Numbered from the stretch's first letter, positions 7,582 to 14,768 are shown. The stretch: 16,870 bases of DNA from Deltaproteobacteria bacterium RIFCSPHIGHO2_12_FULL_43_9 (GCA_001798265.1 MGRR01000100.1:1-16870); one strand, 5' to 3'. Notes: generated by a model not told the origin, from the letters alone. Numbers and translations are program-made.

Positions 7582-8309
7582 AAATTCACTATATAATTTT
7601 TGTTCTTTTATTTATCTGTACCACCTCGAATGCAATGTTTAATGAGGCGTCCCTTGAACTGGGAACAAAATACGAAGAAGTGGGGGAATGGGAAAAGGCT
7701 GCTGAGAATTACAAATATTTTCTGATCAAAAATTTCAATCGCCCGGTTCCTCTAATAATAGGAACCTTTAAACTCGCCCGGACCCTGAAAATAACCGGGA
7801 AAGAGAACGAGAGCAAAGAGAAATTTGAAGAAGTGATTACTTTATATAATAAATATAAAAACCTGGTTGCTCCGCTGACAATTGAATATGTCGCAAACGC
7901 GAAATTTGCCCTGAATGACGAATTATTTAGCGTGGCAACTTTATCGCTTAAAGATAAAAATATGCCCTTGAATGCCTTTATCAAGGCCAGGGAGGAGGCC
8001 CTGAATTCGATGAAAAAAGGTTATGATGAAATAATCCAGCTAAATGTAAGAGAGTGGACAATGGCCTCTCTCTTTAAAATCGGCCTCGCATATGAGATTA
8101 CAGGGTATACAATCCTTAGCTTTCCACTTCCCGAGGAAGAAAAGGACATAAAAAAAGAGGAGTTTTTCCTAAATTTACGCAACAAGGGTCTTCCTTACGA
8201 AGATCGGGCCATAACCTTTTATAAAGATATAATTACTTTAAATAAAAAATATGACGTGGGGAGTGAATGGGCAATGCTCGCCACACAAAGATTAGAAAAT
8301 TTGAAATAG
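7578..8309 (+). CDS. Periplasmic TPR-like protein of unknown function
   Basis: I do not recognise a named family. The 243-residue protein begins with a signal peptide, probably cut after ICTTSNA (residue 19). The rest is helical, and residues 26-95 read like tetratricopeptide helices: ELGTKYEEVGEWEKAAENYK, then KLARTLKITGKENESKEKFE. A second helical region ends with a motif around FYKDIITLNKKYDVGSEWA that also resembles a TPR helix pair. Its ATG overlaps the stop of the transglycosylase gene (ATGA) and RNase J follows after 16 bases, so it belongs to the operon. TPR proteins in such positions often scaffold envelope enzymes, and a partner role for DacB or the transglycosylase is possible. This is inference only. 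Confidence 0.8.
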   Translation: MKIHYIIFVLLFICTTSNAMFNEASLELGTKYEEVGEWEKAAENYKYFLIKNFNRPVPLIIGTFKLARTLKITGKENESKEKFEEVITLYNKYKNLVAPLTIEYVANAKFALNDELFSVATLSLKDKNMPLNAFIKAREEALNSMKKGYDEIIQLNVREWTMASLFKIGLAYEITGYTILSFPLPEEEKDIKKEEFFLNLRNKGLPYEDRAITFYKDIITLNKKYDVGSEWAMLATQRLENLK

Positions 8310-8325
8310 GAAGGCAGGAACATCG

Positions 8326-9951
8326 ATGTCAATAAGAGTAATCCCCCTCGGTGGTCTGGGCGAATTCGGGCTTAACACAATGGTAATTGAAGCTGGGGCA
8401 GAGAGGGTGGTCATGGATTGCGGGGTTATGTTCCCTGATCCAACAATTGGGGTCGATTATGTGATACCAGATTTTCGCTACCTGCTAGCCCCTGATCGAA
8501 AAATTTCGGCATTGCTGATCACGCATGGTCACGAAGACCACATTGGGGCCGTGCCGTTCTTAATTGAACAAAAACCGATGGATATAATTTCAACTCCATT
8601 CACCCTGGCTCTTCTTAAGAAGAAATTTACAGATCTTGAGATGCCAATACCGGAAATGACCGAGGTTAAGCCCGGAGGAAGAGTGAGGATTGGATCCATC
8701 GAGGCGGAGTTTATCGCAGTAAATCACTCCATCCCTGATGCGTGCGCAATCGCGCTACATACCCCTTTTGGTACCATTATTAATTCAGGTGATTTTAAAA
8801 TCGACCAATCAGAGTACAAGGGGGAAAGGATTTCCACAGAAAGATTTAAGGAGCTTGGGAAAAAAGAGACACTTCTTCTGATGTCAGACAGCACAAACAT
8901 TGAAGTCCCCGGGAATACCCCTTCTGAAAATACATTAATCGCCTCGTTTGATGAAATATTTAAACCTGCCAAGGGTAGAATCTTTGTTGGTTTATTCGCA
9001 TCTCATATTAGACGCATACAGGAGTTTGTTGATTTGGCAGTGAGGTATCACAGGAAAATCGCCTTTCTGGGGCGAAGCCTTACTGAAAATCTCGCTCTTG
9101 CCGTGGAACTGGGCTATATTTCACTTCCAACCACATTAATTGTTCCTCCTGAAAAGATTTCAAGGGTTAAGGAAAATGAAATCATGATTTTGGCAACAGG
9201 CACACAGGGAGAACGGGGTGCAGCTTTACCGGCAATCGCGGCCGGGGAAAATCCATACGTCAAGGTTTCTGAAGGGGATATATTGGTCCATTCGGCAAGA
9301 ATTATCCCGGGGAATGAATTATCAACCGGACATATGTTTGATGGCTTCTATAAACAAGGAGCTAAAGTCATAGAATCAAGTGATAAATTAATACATATAT
9401 CTGGTCACGGAGGGCAGGAAGATCAAAAACTGCTTATTAATCTGATTAAACCAAAATATTTCATCCCCATACATGGTAATTATAGATTACTGGCAAAACA
9501 TGCGGACCTTGCCAAAGATGCCGGAGTACCCGAGCAACATATTTTTGTTATGGAAAATGGAGATTGTCTGGAGATCAAGAATGACAAGGCCCTTGTAACT
9601 AAACTCCTTAAGATAGAGAAGAATTTTGTAGAGGGCGGAATTCATGAGGGGATATCCGGCGCATTAATCAGAACACGCCGCCAGCTGGCAAGGGGAGGAG
9701 TTGTTATAGTTGTAATCATCAAGGAAGAGAGCACCGCTTCGATTGTCACCGGCCCTCATATTATCTGCAAAGGCGTTACAGATTCTGAAGATCTGATAGA
9801 AGAGATGAAAAACGTGGCTTCAGACTCACTCTCTGCAACCACCCATGAATTTTCAGACCCGCATGATGAAATCAGGGTGGCGATCAGGCGCTTGCTCGAA
9901 AAAAGAATCTCCAAACGTCCCTTGGTCGTTCCAATTATTCTGGAAGTTTAA
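8326..9951 (+). CDS. rnj: Ribonuclease J (metallo-beta-lactamase/beta-CASP)
   Basis: RNase J is a cytoplasmic zinc-dependent nuclease with endonuclease and 5'-3' exonuclease activity, active in mRNA turnover and rRNA maturation. The 541-residue length fits. The metal-binding motif HGHEDH is at 67-72, with H134 (VNHSIPDA) and D156 (SGDFK) as further ligands. The beta-CASP region has SGHGGQED and the late histidine in IPIHGNYR. A C-terminal domain follows, with the conserved GGIHEGISGALIRTRRQLARGG region split across about 440-465. The ATG lies behind a GGAAGGCAGGA stretch, 16 bases after the preceding stop, so it is probably the last gene of the dacB operon. A dispersed hairpin repeat begins two bases after its stop. 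Confidence 0.96.
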   Translation: MSIRVIPLGGLGEFGLNTMVIEAGAERVVMDCGVMFPDPTIGVDYVIPDFRYLLAPDRKISALLITHGHEDHIGAVPFLIEQKPMDIISTPFTLALLKKKFTDLEMPIPEMTEVKPGGRVRIGSIEAEFIAVNHSIPDACAIALHTPFGTIINSGDFKIDQSEYKGERISTERFKELGKKETLLLMSDSTNIEVPGNTPSENTLIASFDEIFKPAKGRIFVGLFASHIRRIQEFVDLAVRYHRKIAFLGRSLTENLALAVELGYISLPTTLIVPPEKISRVKENEIMILATGTQGERGAALPAIAAGENPYVKVSEGDILVHSARIIPGNELSTGHMFDGFYKQGAKVIESSDKLIHISGHGGQEDQKLLINLIKPKYFIPIHGNYRLLAKHADLAKDAGVPEQHIFVMENGDCLEIKNDKALVTKLLKIEKNFVEGGIHEGISGALIRTRRQLARGGVVIVVIIKEESTASIVTGPHIICKGVTDSEDLIEEMKNVASDSLSATTHEFSDPHDEIRVAIRRLLEKRISKRPLVVPIILEV

Positions 9952-9953
9952 TA

Positions 9954-10059
9954 GATCCCCGTTTTCACGGGGATGACAATTCCGTCATTGCGAGGAGGGG
10001 CGAAGCCCCGACGAAGCAATCTCTTCGTGGGAGATCCCTGCTTTCGCAGGGATGACAAA
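9954..10059. repeat. Palindromic repeat cluster after rnj
   Basis: Three modules stand in a row. GATCCCCGTTTTCACGGGGATGAC is a perfect 7-bp hairpin plus the ATGAC end, and it recurs at 16554-16577. A GTCATTGCGAGGAGGGG module ends at GAAGCAATCTC. GATCCCTGCTTTCGCAGGGATGAC follows at 10033 and recurs at 10450. The cluster lies between the convergent rnj and ferredoxin genes. Its hairpins could slow transcription from both sides, but none has a proper T-tract, so I do not call a terminator. Confidence 0.9.
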
Positions 10060-10082
10060 TGTGGTGAATAGTTATTATTTTT
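10051..10082 (+). repeat. Extended repeat end GATGACAAA...GTGAATAGTTATTA, copy 1
   Basis: Beyond the hairpin the similarity runs on through GTGAATAGTTATTATTTTT. The same extension follows the hairpin at 10468-10500, and an inverted copy stands at 10353-10384. The ferredoxin stop codon (complement of TTA, 10075-10077) lies inside this copy. The unit is thus longer than the bare hairpin and overlaps a gene end. Confidence 0.75.
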
Positions 10083-10323
10083 TAAAATATTGAGCATTGA
10101 CCGCCGTAAACTGCTTCCACTTATCCGGAACTTCCTCTACAGGAAATATCGCTTCGACGGGACAGGCAGGAACACATGCTCCACAGTCAATGCAAACATC
10201 TGGATCAATATAAAGCTGGGTCGAGGATTTGTCGTCTGACTGATGTATGCAATCTACCGGGCAGACATCCACACAGGCAGTATCCTTGACGCTAATGCAT
10301 GGCTCACAGATCACATATGTCAT
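10075..10323 (-). CDS. 7Fe ferredoxin ([3Fe-4S][4Fe-4S], Thermus type)
   Basis: This small electron carrier has 82 residues. The cysteine pattern is C9-x7-C17-x3-C21-Pro and C44-x2-C47-x2-C50-x3-C54-Pro, which is the 7Fe pattern. By homology C9, C17 and C54 hold the [3Fe-4S] cluster, and C21, C44, C47 and C50 hold the [4Fe-4S] cluster. C6 and C25 are extra, as in related proteins. The N-terminus VICEPCISVKDTACVDVCPV closely resembles the Thermus thermophilus ferredoxin. A ribosome-binding site, AGGAGA, is at 10331-10336. The gene stands alone, with no oxidoreductase beside it, so its redox partner is unknown. Repeat copies bracket it on both sides. An 8Fe assignment is less likely because the first motif lacks CxxC spacing before C17. 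Confidence 0.93.
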   Translation of the reverse strand: MTYVICEPCISVKDTACVDVCPVDCIHQSDDKSSTQLYIDPDVCIDCGACVPACPVEAIFPVEEVPDKWKQFTAVNAQYFKK

Positions 10324-10352
10324 TTATTTATCTCCTAATACTGTGACACATT

Positions 10353-10384
10353 GATTTTTAATAACTATTCAGTTGTCATTCCCG
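10353..10384 (-). repeat. Inverted copy of the GATGACAA...TGAATAGTTATTA repeat end
   Basis: Read on the minus strand this is GGGAATGACAACTGAATAG followed by TTATTAAAAATC, matching the copies at 10051 and 10468 with a short deletion in the middle. It lies upstream of the ferredoxin start, in opposite orientation to copy 1, so the two form inverted brackets around the gene. Confidence 0.7.
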
Positions 10385-10477
10385 TAGGTGTCATTCCCGC
10401 GAAAGCGGGAATCCAGATCCCGGTTTTTACCGGGATGACATTAATCGTAGATCCCTGCTTTCGCAGGGATGACAAAC
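10375..10477. repeat. Palindromic repeat cluster upstream of ferredoxin, with dRS3-like 20-mer
   Basis: The cluster holds a truncated GTCATTCCCG at 10375, a full GTCATTCCCGCGAAAGCGGG unit at 10390-10412, then ATCCCGGTTTTTACCGGGAT with ATGAC, then GATCCCTGCTTTCGCAGGGATGAC. Bases 10393-10412 fit the 20-bp form ATTCCC-N8-GGGAAT, known in Neisseria as dRS3. The next hairpin to the right begins the copy that runs to 10500. Confidence 0.9.
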
Positions 10478-10500
10478 GGGGTGAACAGTTACAATTTTTA
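10450..10500 (+). repeat. Direct copy of 10033-10082
   Basis: GATCCCTGCTTTCGCAGGGA plus TGACAAA and the GTGAACAGTTACAATTTTT extension repeats the sequence at 10033-10082 with few changes, 417 bases away. The two direct copies flank the ferredoxin gene. This copy ends 28 bases before the stop codon of the minus-strand hydrolase. Confidence 0.85.
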
Positions 10501-10527
10501 TAGCTATTTTTTTATAAATTGCCAAGA

Positions 10528-11388
10528 TCAACTTAGGTTTATCCTTTCAAGCCACTGTTCCAGTTTGAGATTAACAAATTCAGGCATATCGAGCTGCGTA
10601 CAATGACTCGCGTATGGAATCTTCACATACTCCGCGTTGGGTATCGCTTTCGCCAAAAAATCCTGATGTTCAATCGGAGTAATAAGGTCATTCTCCCCAC
10701 CTATAATAAGGGTTGGACATTTTATTTTGCCAAGCAGTGGTTTACCATCGTATTTCGCGTAATTTTGTAGCAGGTATAATAGGGTTTCCGGCGGGTGCCT
10801 GGAAACGCCTTCAATATAGGTCTGAATATCATCGGCCTGAGACAGGGCTTTATTAAATCCTAGCGTGGAAATTAGAGAATGCCCCAACTTAGATGGAAGT
10901 ACCCGTCGGTAAATTAAATTAAAAATACGGGGCGTGTTAAGATACCCCCATTTTAATACCTCAAAACCAACCTGTGAAAATTTTGATCTAAACATCGATT
11001 CAAAAGGATTATCAACCTTTCCACAGATCAAAACTAACCCGCTCAGCTTTTCCGGAATTATGGATGAAAGCTCGACAAGCACAGCTACTCCCATGCTATG
11101 ACCAACACAAATAGCCTTTTCACACCCCAGGTGATTTAAAACAGCACGGACATCCTCGGCACATTTTCTAATTGTTAGTTCAGAATAATTGGAAGGCATA
11201 CCCGAACGATTATGCCCGCGGTAATCGAGCATAATTACCTTGTACTTTGACTTGAAATATTCCCATTGATAGTGAAAGTGCCATGGACCACAGGTAACCC
11301 CATAGCAAAAAACTATCGGAAAACCACTCCCCTGCGTCTGGTAAAAAATGGTTGTTCCATCAATGCTTGTAATATATCCCTGTTCCAT
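10528..11388 (-). CDS. Alpha/beta hydrolase, substrate unknown
   Basis: The 286-residue protein has a complete alpha/beta-hydrolase triad: nucleophile S98 in GHSMG (96-100), D234 in GGENDLITP and H262 in YASHCTQLD. No signal peptide is present, so it is probably cytoplasmic. LDYRGHNRSG (54-63) is the usual strand-4 loop seen in esterases, lactonases and carbon-carbon hydrolases. The oxyanion region reads CYGVTCG, with Tyr where the family usually has His before Gly; other members carry this change too. An AAGGGG stretch lies seven bases before the ATG. The gene is single, divergent from PBP1A and flanked downstream by repeats, so context gives no substrate. Esterase or lactonase are guesses from the fold. 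Confidence 0.9.
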   Translation of the reverse strand: MEQGYITSIDGTTIFYQTQGSGFPIVFCYGVTCGPWHFHYQWEYFKSKYKVIMLDYRGHNRSGMPSNYSELTIRKCAEDVRAVLNHLGCEKAICVGHSMGVAVLVELSSIIPEKLSGLVLICGKVDNPFESMFRSKFSQVGFEVLKWGYLNTPRIFNLIYRRVLPSKLGHSLISTLGFNKALSQADDIQTYIEGVSRHPPETLLYLLQNYAKYDGKPLLGKIKCPTLIIGGENDLITPIEHQDFLAKAIPNAEYVKIPYASHCTQLDMPEFVNLKLEQWLERINLS

Positions 11389-11443
11389 TAAACCCCTTAT
11401 TTTGACTTCATTTCATCGATATATAAAGATTTTTACAAAAATA

Positions 11444-11452
11444 TGTTACTAT
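11444..11452 (+). promoter_or_regulatory. Putative extended -10 promoter of the PBP1A gene
   Basis: TGTTACTAT is an extended -10 element (TG, one base, TACTAT). It lies in the AT-rich divergent gap between the hydrolase and PBP1A genes and would give a leader of roughly 35-40 bases. I see no good -35 hexamer at the right spacing, which extended -10 promoters tolerate. Two imperfect direct repeats follow it, GTGTAGTGGCGCT at 11453-11465 and GTGTAGCGCT at 11481-11490, and could be an operator. The PBP1A ATG has no clear ribosome-binding site. Confidence 0.35.
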
Positions 11453-11495
11453 GTGTAGTGGCGCTATCAACTTATATACAGTGTAGCGCTTTAAT

Positions 11496-13940
11496 ATGCG
11501 AATATTATTAGTAATTCTGTCAGTTTTCATAGTCCTATTAATCCTAACCGGCCTGTTAACATATGCCTATTTCTCCCAAAACATCCCGGATATTAAGACC
11601 TTAGCAACATACCATCCGCGAACCGTTACCGAGGTCTTTAGCTCTGACAACTCCAAGATAGGTGAATTTTTTGAAGAGAGAAGGCTTCTAATAAAATATG
11701 AAGATATTCCTAAGTGGTTAATAGATGCCTTTATCGCCGCTGAGGATAAGGGCTTCTGGGAGCATAGAGGAATTGATTTAGAGGGTATCTTAAGGGCCGC
11801 TATCAGCAACATAAAGGCTGGGAGGGTCGTTCAGGGAGGGAGTACCTTAACTCAACAGGTTGCTAAAAACCTTCTCCTATCAACAGAGAGGCGCTTTTCA
11901 AGAAAAGTAAAAGAACAAATTCTCGCAATGAAGATTGAGAGAGAATTTTCAAAAAAACAAATCCTCTACATCTATTTAAACCAGATATATCTTGGTCATG
12001 GCGCGTATGGTATTCAAGCTGCCGCATCAAACTTTTTTAATAAGAACATCAAGGATCTAACGCTGGCCGAAGCCGCGCTACTTGCCGGCCTGGTGCAGGC
12101 ACCAAGCAAATTACCAAATATTCAGTATGCTAAAGAGAGACAGGAATATGTCCTGACTAGAATGATTGAAGACAAATATATTACAAAACAACAGGCAGAT
12201 GAGGCCCTGAAGCAGGAAATAAAAATTCTGGAAAGAAAAGATATTAATCTGGAGCAGGCTCCATATTTCACGGAGCATGTCAGGCGCTATTTAATTAAAA
12301 AATATGGAATGGAGAAGGTTTATCGGGAAGGATTGAAGGTTTACACGACATTAAATCTAAAAATGCAAAAGGCAGCTCAAAAAGCAGTTGAAGCTGGAAT
12401 CAAACAGATTGATAAACGACGCGGATACCGCGGGGCAATTACGAACCACCAGACAAATGAATCAATGCAATCGGCACTCAGGAGAATCCATCAGGAGCAG
12501 GTAGCGGCCGCGCAGGGATTTTCACTCGTTATCCCGGCAAAAAACGATTTAAAATCACCGGCCACAAATGAATCGACAAAAGAGGAACTAACACCAATCA
12601 GGGTTGGCGACATTGTACACGGTATAGTTCTCACATTCGATTCAAATTCAGTAACTGTCGGGGTCGGCAACAGAAAAGGAACCATTCCTTTCGACTCCAT
12701 GAGATGGGCAAGGACACCAAATCCTGATCTGGCAGGCTGGGAATCCCCGTTAATACACCCCGGCGAAGTACTACGGGTTGGAGATGAAATTTTAGTTAAA
12801 GTAACTGGAATCACAGATACCAGTTTAAGCCTGGAGCTGGAACAGGCTCCCATAGTACAAGCAGCTTTGGTTTCCTATGATTCAATTGGCGCATTAGTCG
12901 CAATGGTTGGTGGATATAGTTTTGAAGATAGTGAATTTAACAGGGCCTCTCAGGCATTAAGACAGCCAGGTTCGGCTTTTAAACCTTTTATTTACTCTGC
13001 GGCCCTGGACAAGGGATTTACCCCCGCAACAATAATCGTTGATTCCCCCATAGTTTATGATGATGCACTAAGGAATCAAAAATGGACTCCTGAAAATTAT
13101 GAACAGGTTTTTTATGGAGACACAACATTAAGAACGGCTTTAATCCATTCAAGAAACGTCGTAACAATCAAGATACTTCAGAATATCTCTGTGCCTTACA
13201 TCATTGACTACGCCAAGAAGCTTGGGTTTACTGCCAATTTTACGCCAGACCTTTCACTTGCCCTTGGCTCGTCCGTAGTAGCCCTTGATGAACTAACCAC
13301 CGCTTACGGTATTTTCATGAATCATGGCAGGAAACTTTCTACGTACTTTATAAAAAAACTAACAGACAGGGATGGTAATATTTTAGAAGAGTTTATTCCA
13401 AAACAACCACTTTCTGCTGAATCCATAACCACTGAAACACCCTCAGATCAGGTCATTTCACCCCAGACTGCTTTCCTAGTCACGCATCTTTTGAGAGAGG
13501 TAGTACAGTTTGGAACTGGGAGATCCATAAGAAGCCTTGGACGCCCAGCGGCGGGCAAGACAGGAACAACTGATAATTTCACTGATGCGCTATTCATTGG
13601 ATTCACCCCCTATATTTTAACCGGTGTATGGACTGGGATTGATGATGTATCCTCGTTGGGCAAAGGAGAAGCTGGTGGAAAGACCGCGGCACCTATCTGG
13701 TTAGATTATATGAAAGAAGCTACCAAAGATTTTCCTGTAAGAGATTTCGATGTCCCGGAAGGAATTGTATTTGCAAGTATCGACAGAAAAACCGGGAAAC
13801 TTGCCACCACCGATACCGAAGACCCAGTATATGAAGCCTTCCTCGCGGGAACCGAACCAAAAGAGCCTGGAACTGGTGGAGAGCAACAGCAGCCAGGCGC
13901 AGAAGAGAGTGAAGAATTCCTGCGAAAAGGGCTGCAATAA
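11496..13940 (+). CDS. mrcA: Bifunctional class A penicillin-binding protein 1A
   Basis: This inner-membrane enzyme polymerises lipid II into glycan strands and crosslinks stem peptides on the periplasmic side. The 814-residue protein has one N-terminal membrane segment (about 2-26). The GT51 domain has catalytic Glu83 in EDKGFWEHRGID, with QGGSTLTQQVAKN (113-125) and YLGHGAYGIQAA (165-176). An OB-like insert (about 365-450) separates it from the transpeptidase, as in PBP1A. Transpeptidase motifs are S493-A-F-K496, S552-R-N554 and K688-T-G690. The carboxy-terminal tail after about 765 is rich in Glu, Gln and Pro and looks flexible. It appears monocistronic. With DacB and the transglycosylase it gives this window both synthetic and degradative peptidoglycan functions. 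Confidence 0.96.
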   Translation: MRILLVILSVFIVLLILTGLLTYAYFSQNIPDIKTLATYHPRTVTEVFSSDNSKIGEFFEERRLLIKYEDIPKWLIDAFIAAEDKGFWEHRGIDLEGILRAAISNIKAGRVVQGGSTLTQQVAKNLLLSTERRFSRKVKEQILAMKIEREFSKKQILYIYLNQIYLGHGAYGIQAAASNFFNKNIKDLTLAEAALLAGLVQAPSKLPNIQYAKERQEYVLTRMIEDKYITKQQADEALKQEIKILERKDINLEQAPYFTEHVRRYLIKKYGMEKVYREGLKVYTTLNLKMQKAAQKAVEAGIKQIDKRRGYRGAITNHQTNESMQSALRRIHQEQVAAAQGFSLVIPAKNDLKSPATNESTKEELTPIRVGDIVHGIVLTFDSNSVTVGVGNRKGTIPFDSMRWARTPNPDLAGWESPLIHPGEVLRVGDEILVKVTGITDTSLSLELEQAPIVQAALVSYDSIGALVAMVGGYSFEDSEFNRASQALRQPGSAFKPFIYSAALDKGFTPATIIVDSPIVYDDALRNQKWTPENYEQVFYGDTTLRTALIHSRNVVTIKILQNISVPYIIDYAKKLGFTANFTPDLSLALGSSVVALDELTTAYGIFMNHGRKLSTYFIKKLTDRDGNILEEFIPKQPLSAESITTETPSDQVISPQTAFLVTHLLREVVQFGTGRSIRSLGRPAAGKTGTTDNFTDALFIGFTPYILTGVWTGIDDVSSLGKGEAGGKTAAPIWLDYMKEATKDFPVRDFDVPEGIVFASIDRKTGKLATTDTEDPVYEAFLAGTEPKEPGTGGEQQQPGAEESEEFLRKGLQ

Positions 13941-13965
13941 TTTCCACTTCATTTCGAGCTCCCTC

Positions 13966-14005
13966 GTCATCCTGAGCGGAGCGAAGGATCTCTTCGTCAT
14001 TCCCG
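13966..14005. repeat. Partial palindromic repeat after PBP1A
   Basis: GTCATCCTGAGCGGAGCGAA followed by GGATCTCTTC is a full hairpin module of the dispersed family, and the start of a second type, GTCATTCCCG, follows and breaks off. It marks the junction between the PBP1A gene and the AT-richer accessory stretch to its right. Confidence 0.85.
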
Positions 14006-14042
14006 TTCCCCGCTTCCTATAAATCGCAATACACTCATTTTT

Positions 14043-14071
14043 TGAGTTATAGAAGACCCTTCTATAACTCA
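14043..14071. repeat. Perfect 13-bp inverted repeat with 3-base centre
   Basis: TGAGTTATAGAAG, then ACC, then CTTCTATAACTCA: 13 paired bases with no mismatch. A T-run precedes it on the plus strand, but none follows on either strand, so it is not a standard terminator. It could be the end or target of a lost mobile element, a recombination site or a regulator-binding site. It lies at the left edge of the accessory stretch. Confidence 0.85.
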
Positions 14072-14194
14072 CGGCCGATAGTGTCTAGATTTTTGTACAT
14101 ACACCCCATTTGGGCCGTTTTTGAATGCCCTTAATTCTAACCTTGAATATGGTCGTTCAGATTTGCAGGGAACTGGTAGCCAAGGTCCGGCTCG
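14072..14194. other. Gene-free stretch with a possible decayed coding relic
   Basis: This is the core of the 336-base gap between PBP1A and the toxin gene. No complete gene is visible. On the minus strand an open frame without a start codon runs from about 14196 down to a TGA at 14069-14071, whose bases are part of the inverted repeat. It reads residues such as RPYSRLELRAFKNGPNGVYV. It could be the tail of a lost gene, perhaps from an insertion sequence, or chance. Confidence 0.3.
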
Positions 14195-14224
14195 TTTACA
14201 TTACTTTTTTAGAACACTTATACT
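14195..14224 (+). promoter_or_regulatory. Putative sigma-70 promoter of the toxin-antitoxin pair
   Basis: TTTACA (14195-14200) and TATACT (14219-14224) are each one base from consensus and separated by 18 bases. Transcription would start near 14231, leaving a leader of about 45 bases before the toxin gene. A short inverted pair, TACAT...ATGTA at 14254-14273, lies in the leader and could be an autoregulatory site; that part is weak. Confidence 0.55.
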
Positions 14225-14276
14225 AACCAAAATAAAAGCTATTGAAACGTAGCTACATATAGAATACGATGTATTT

Positions 14277-14537
14277 ATGTCTGGCCTTACGGGAAAACGT
14301 TGGTACTTCTTTATGTGGGATGAAAATAATGTGGATCATTTGATGATACATAATATTAGACCCTTTGAGGCAGAAGAAGTTTTTTTCAACACATATATAA
14401 TTACTCCAAATAAGAAAAAGCATGGACCAAACCGTTTTAGAATTGATGGTAGAACAGATGGAGGGAGATCTTTAAGGCTAATCTTTGAGGACATTGGTTT
14501 TAATATGGCAAGAATAATTACAGGATGGGACATATGA
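14277..14537 (+). CDS. brnT: BrnT-family toxin (DUF497-like)
   Basis: BrnT toxins are small ribonucleases with a RelE-like fold that block translation until bound by their antitoxin. The 86-residue product matches the family in length and layout: FMWDENNVDHLMIHNI (12-27) corresponds to the usual WDxxKxxxNxxKHxI start, then EAEEVFFN (31-38), KKHGPNRFRIDGRTDGGR (47-64) and LIFE...RIITGWD at the end. I assign it by recognition of this pattern. The usual KHGV is HNIRP here, a small divergence. The ATG at 14277 has a poor ribosome-binding site; a later ATG at 14313 would remove the first strand. The stop overlaps the antitoxin start (ATGA). The region is AT-richer than its neighbours, consistent with gene transfer. 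Confidence 0.8.
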   Translation: MSGLTGKRWYFFMWDENNVDHLMIHNIRPFEAEEVFFNTYIITPNKKKHGPNRFRIDGRTDGGRSLRLIFEDIGFNMARIITGWDI

Positions 14538-14764
14538 AAAAAACAAATAGAGACTATAAATATGATCCAAATGAGTGGGATGAATCCAAATCTGAAACAG
14601 TTACTCCAGAAAAACGTACAAGACCAGGAATTTCAACAAGTATTAGGCTACCAAAATCAATGGTCACTAAGCTTCGTAAGATTGCGAAAAAGAAAGGTGA
14701 TATTGGGTATCAAACATTATTAAAAATTTGGATTGCAGAACGGTTAGAGGAAGAGCTAGCTTAG
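14534..14764 (+). CDS. Ribbon-helix-helix antitoxin (CopG/BrnA-like)
   Basis: The 76-residue protein has a charged N-terminal half, which in such antitoxins wraps the toxin, and a C-terminal ribbon-helix-helix core: TSIRLPKSMVTKLRKIAKKK then GYQTLLKIWIAERLEEEL. The strand SIRLP and the GYQTLL turn are typical of CopG-type antitoxins found beside BrnT toxins. It probably dimerises, binds DNA upstream of the pair and neutralises the toxin. I chose the ATG at 14534, which overlaps the toxin TGA and has AGGA nine bases upstream; an in-frame ATG at 14525 is possible. Toxin first and antitoxin second is the normal order for BrnTA. Confidence 0.82.
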   Translation: MKKTNRDYKYDPNEWDESKSETVTPEKRTRPGISTSIRLPKSMVTKLRKIAKKKGDIGYQTLLKIWIAERLEEELA

Positions 14765-14768
14765 GTTT

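Noticed and set aside
9954..9977. Intrinsic terminator after RNase J
   Set aside because: The hairpin lacks a following T-tract and recurs elsewhere as a module of the dispersed repeat family.
12491..12853. Minus-strand open frame of 120 codons
   Set aside because: It is antisense to the OB insert of PBP1A and shows no independent features.
14043..14071. Intrinsic terminator after PBP1A
   Set aside because: The hairpin is perfect, but no T-tract follows it on either strand, and its base is AT-rich.
13701..14072. Minus-strand frames over the end of PBP1A
   Set aside because: They overlap the conserved PBP1A gene in antisense and the rest is translated repeat; no family features or ribosome-binding site are visible.
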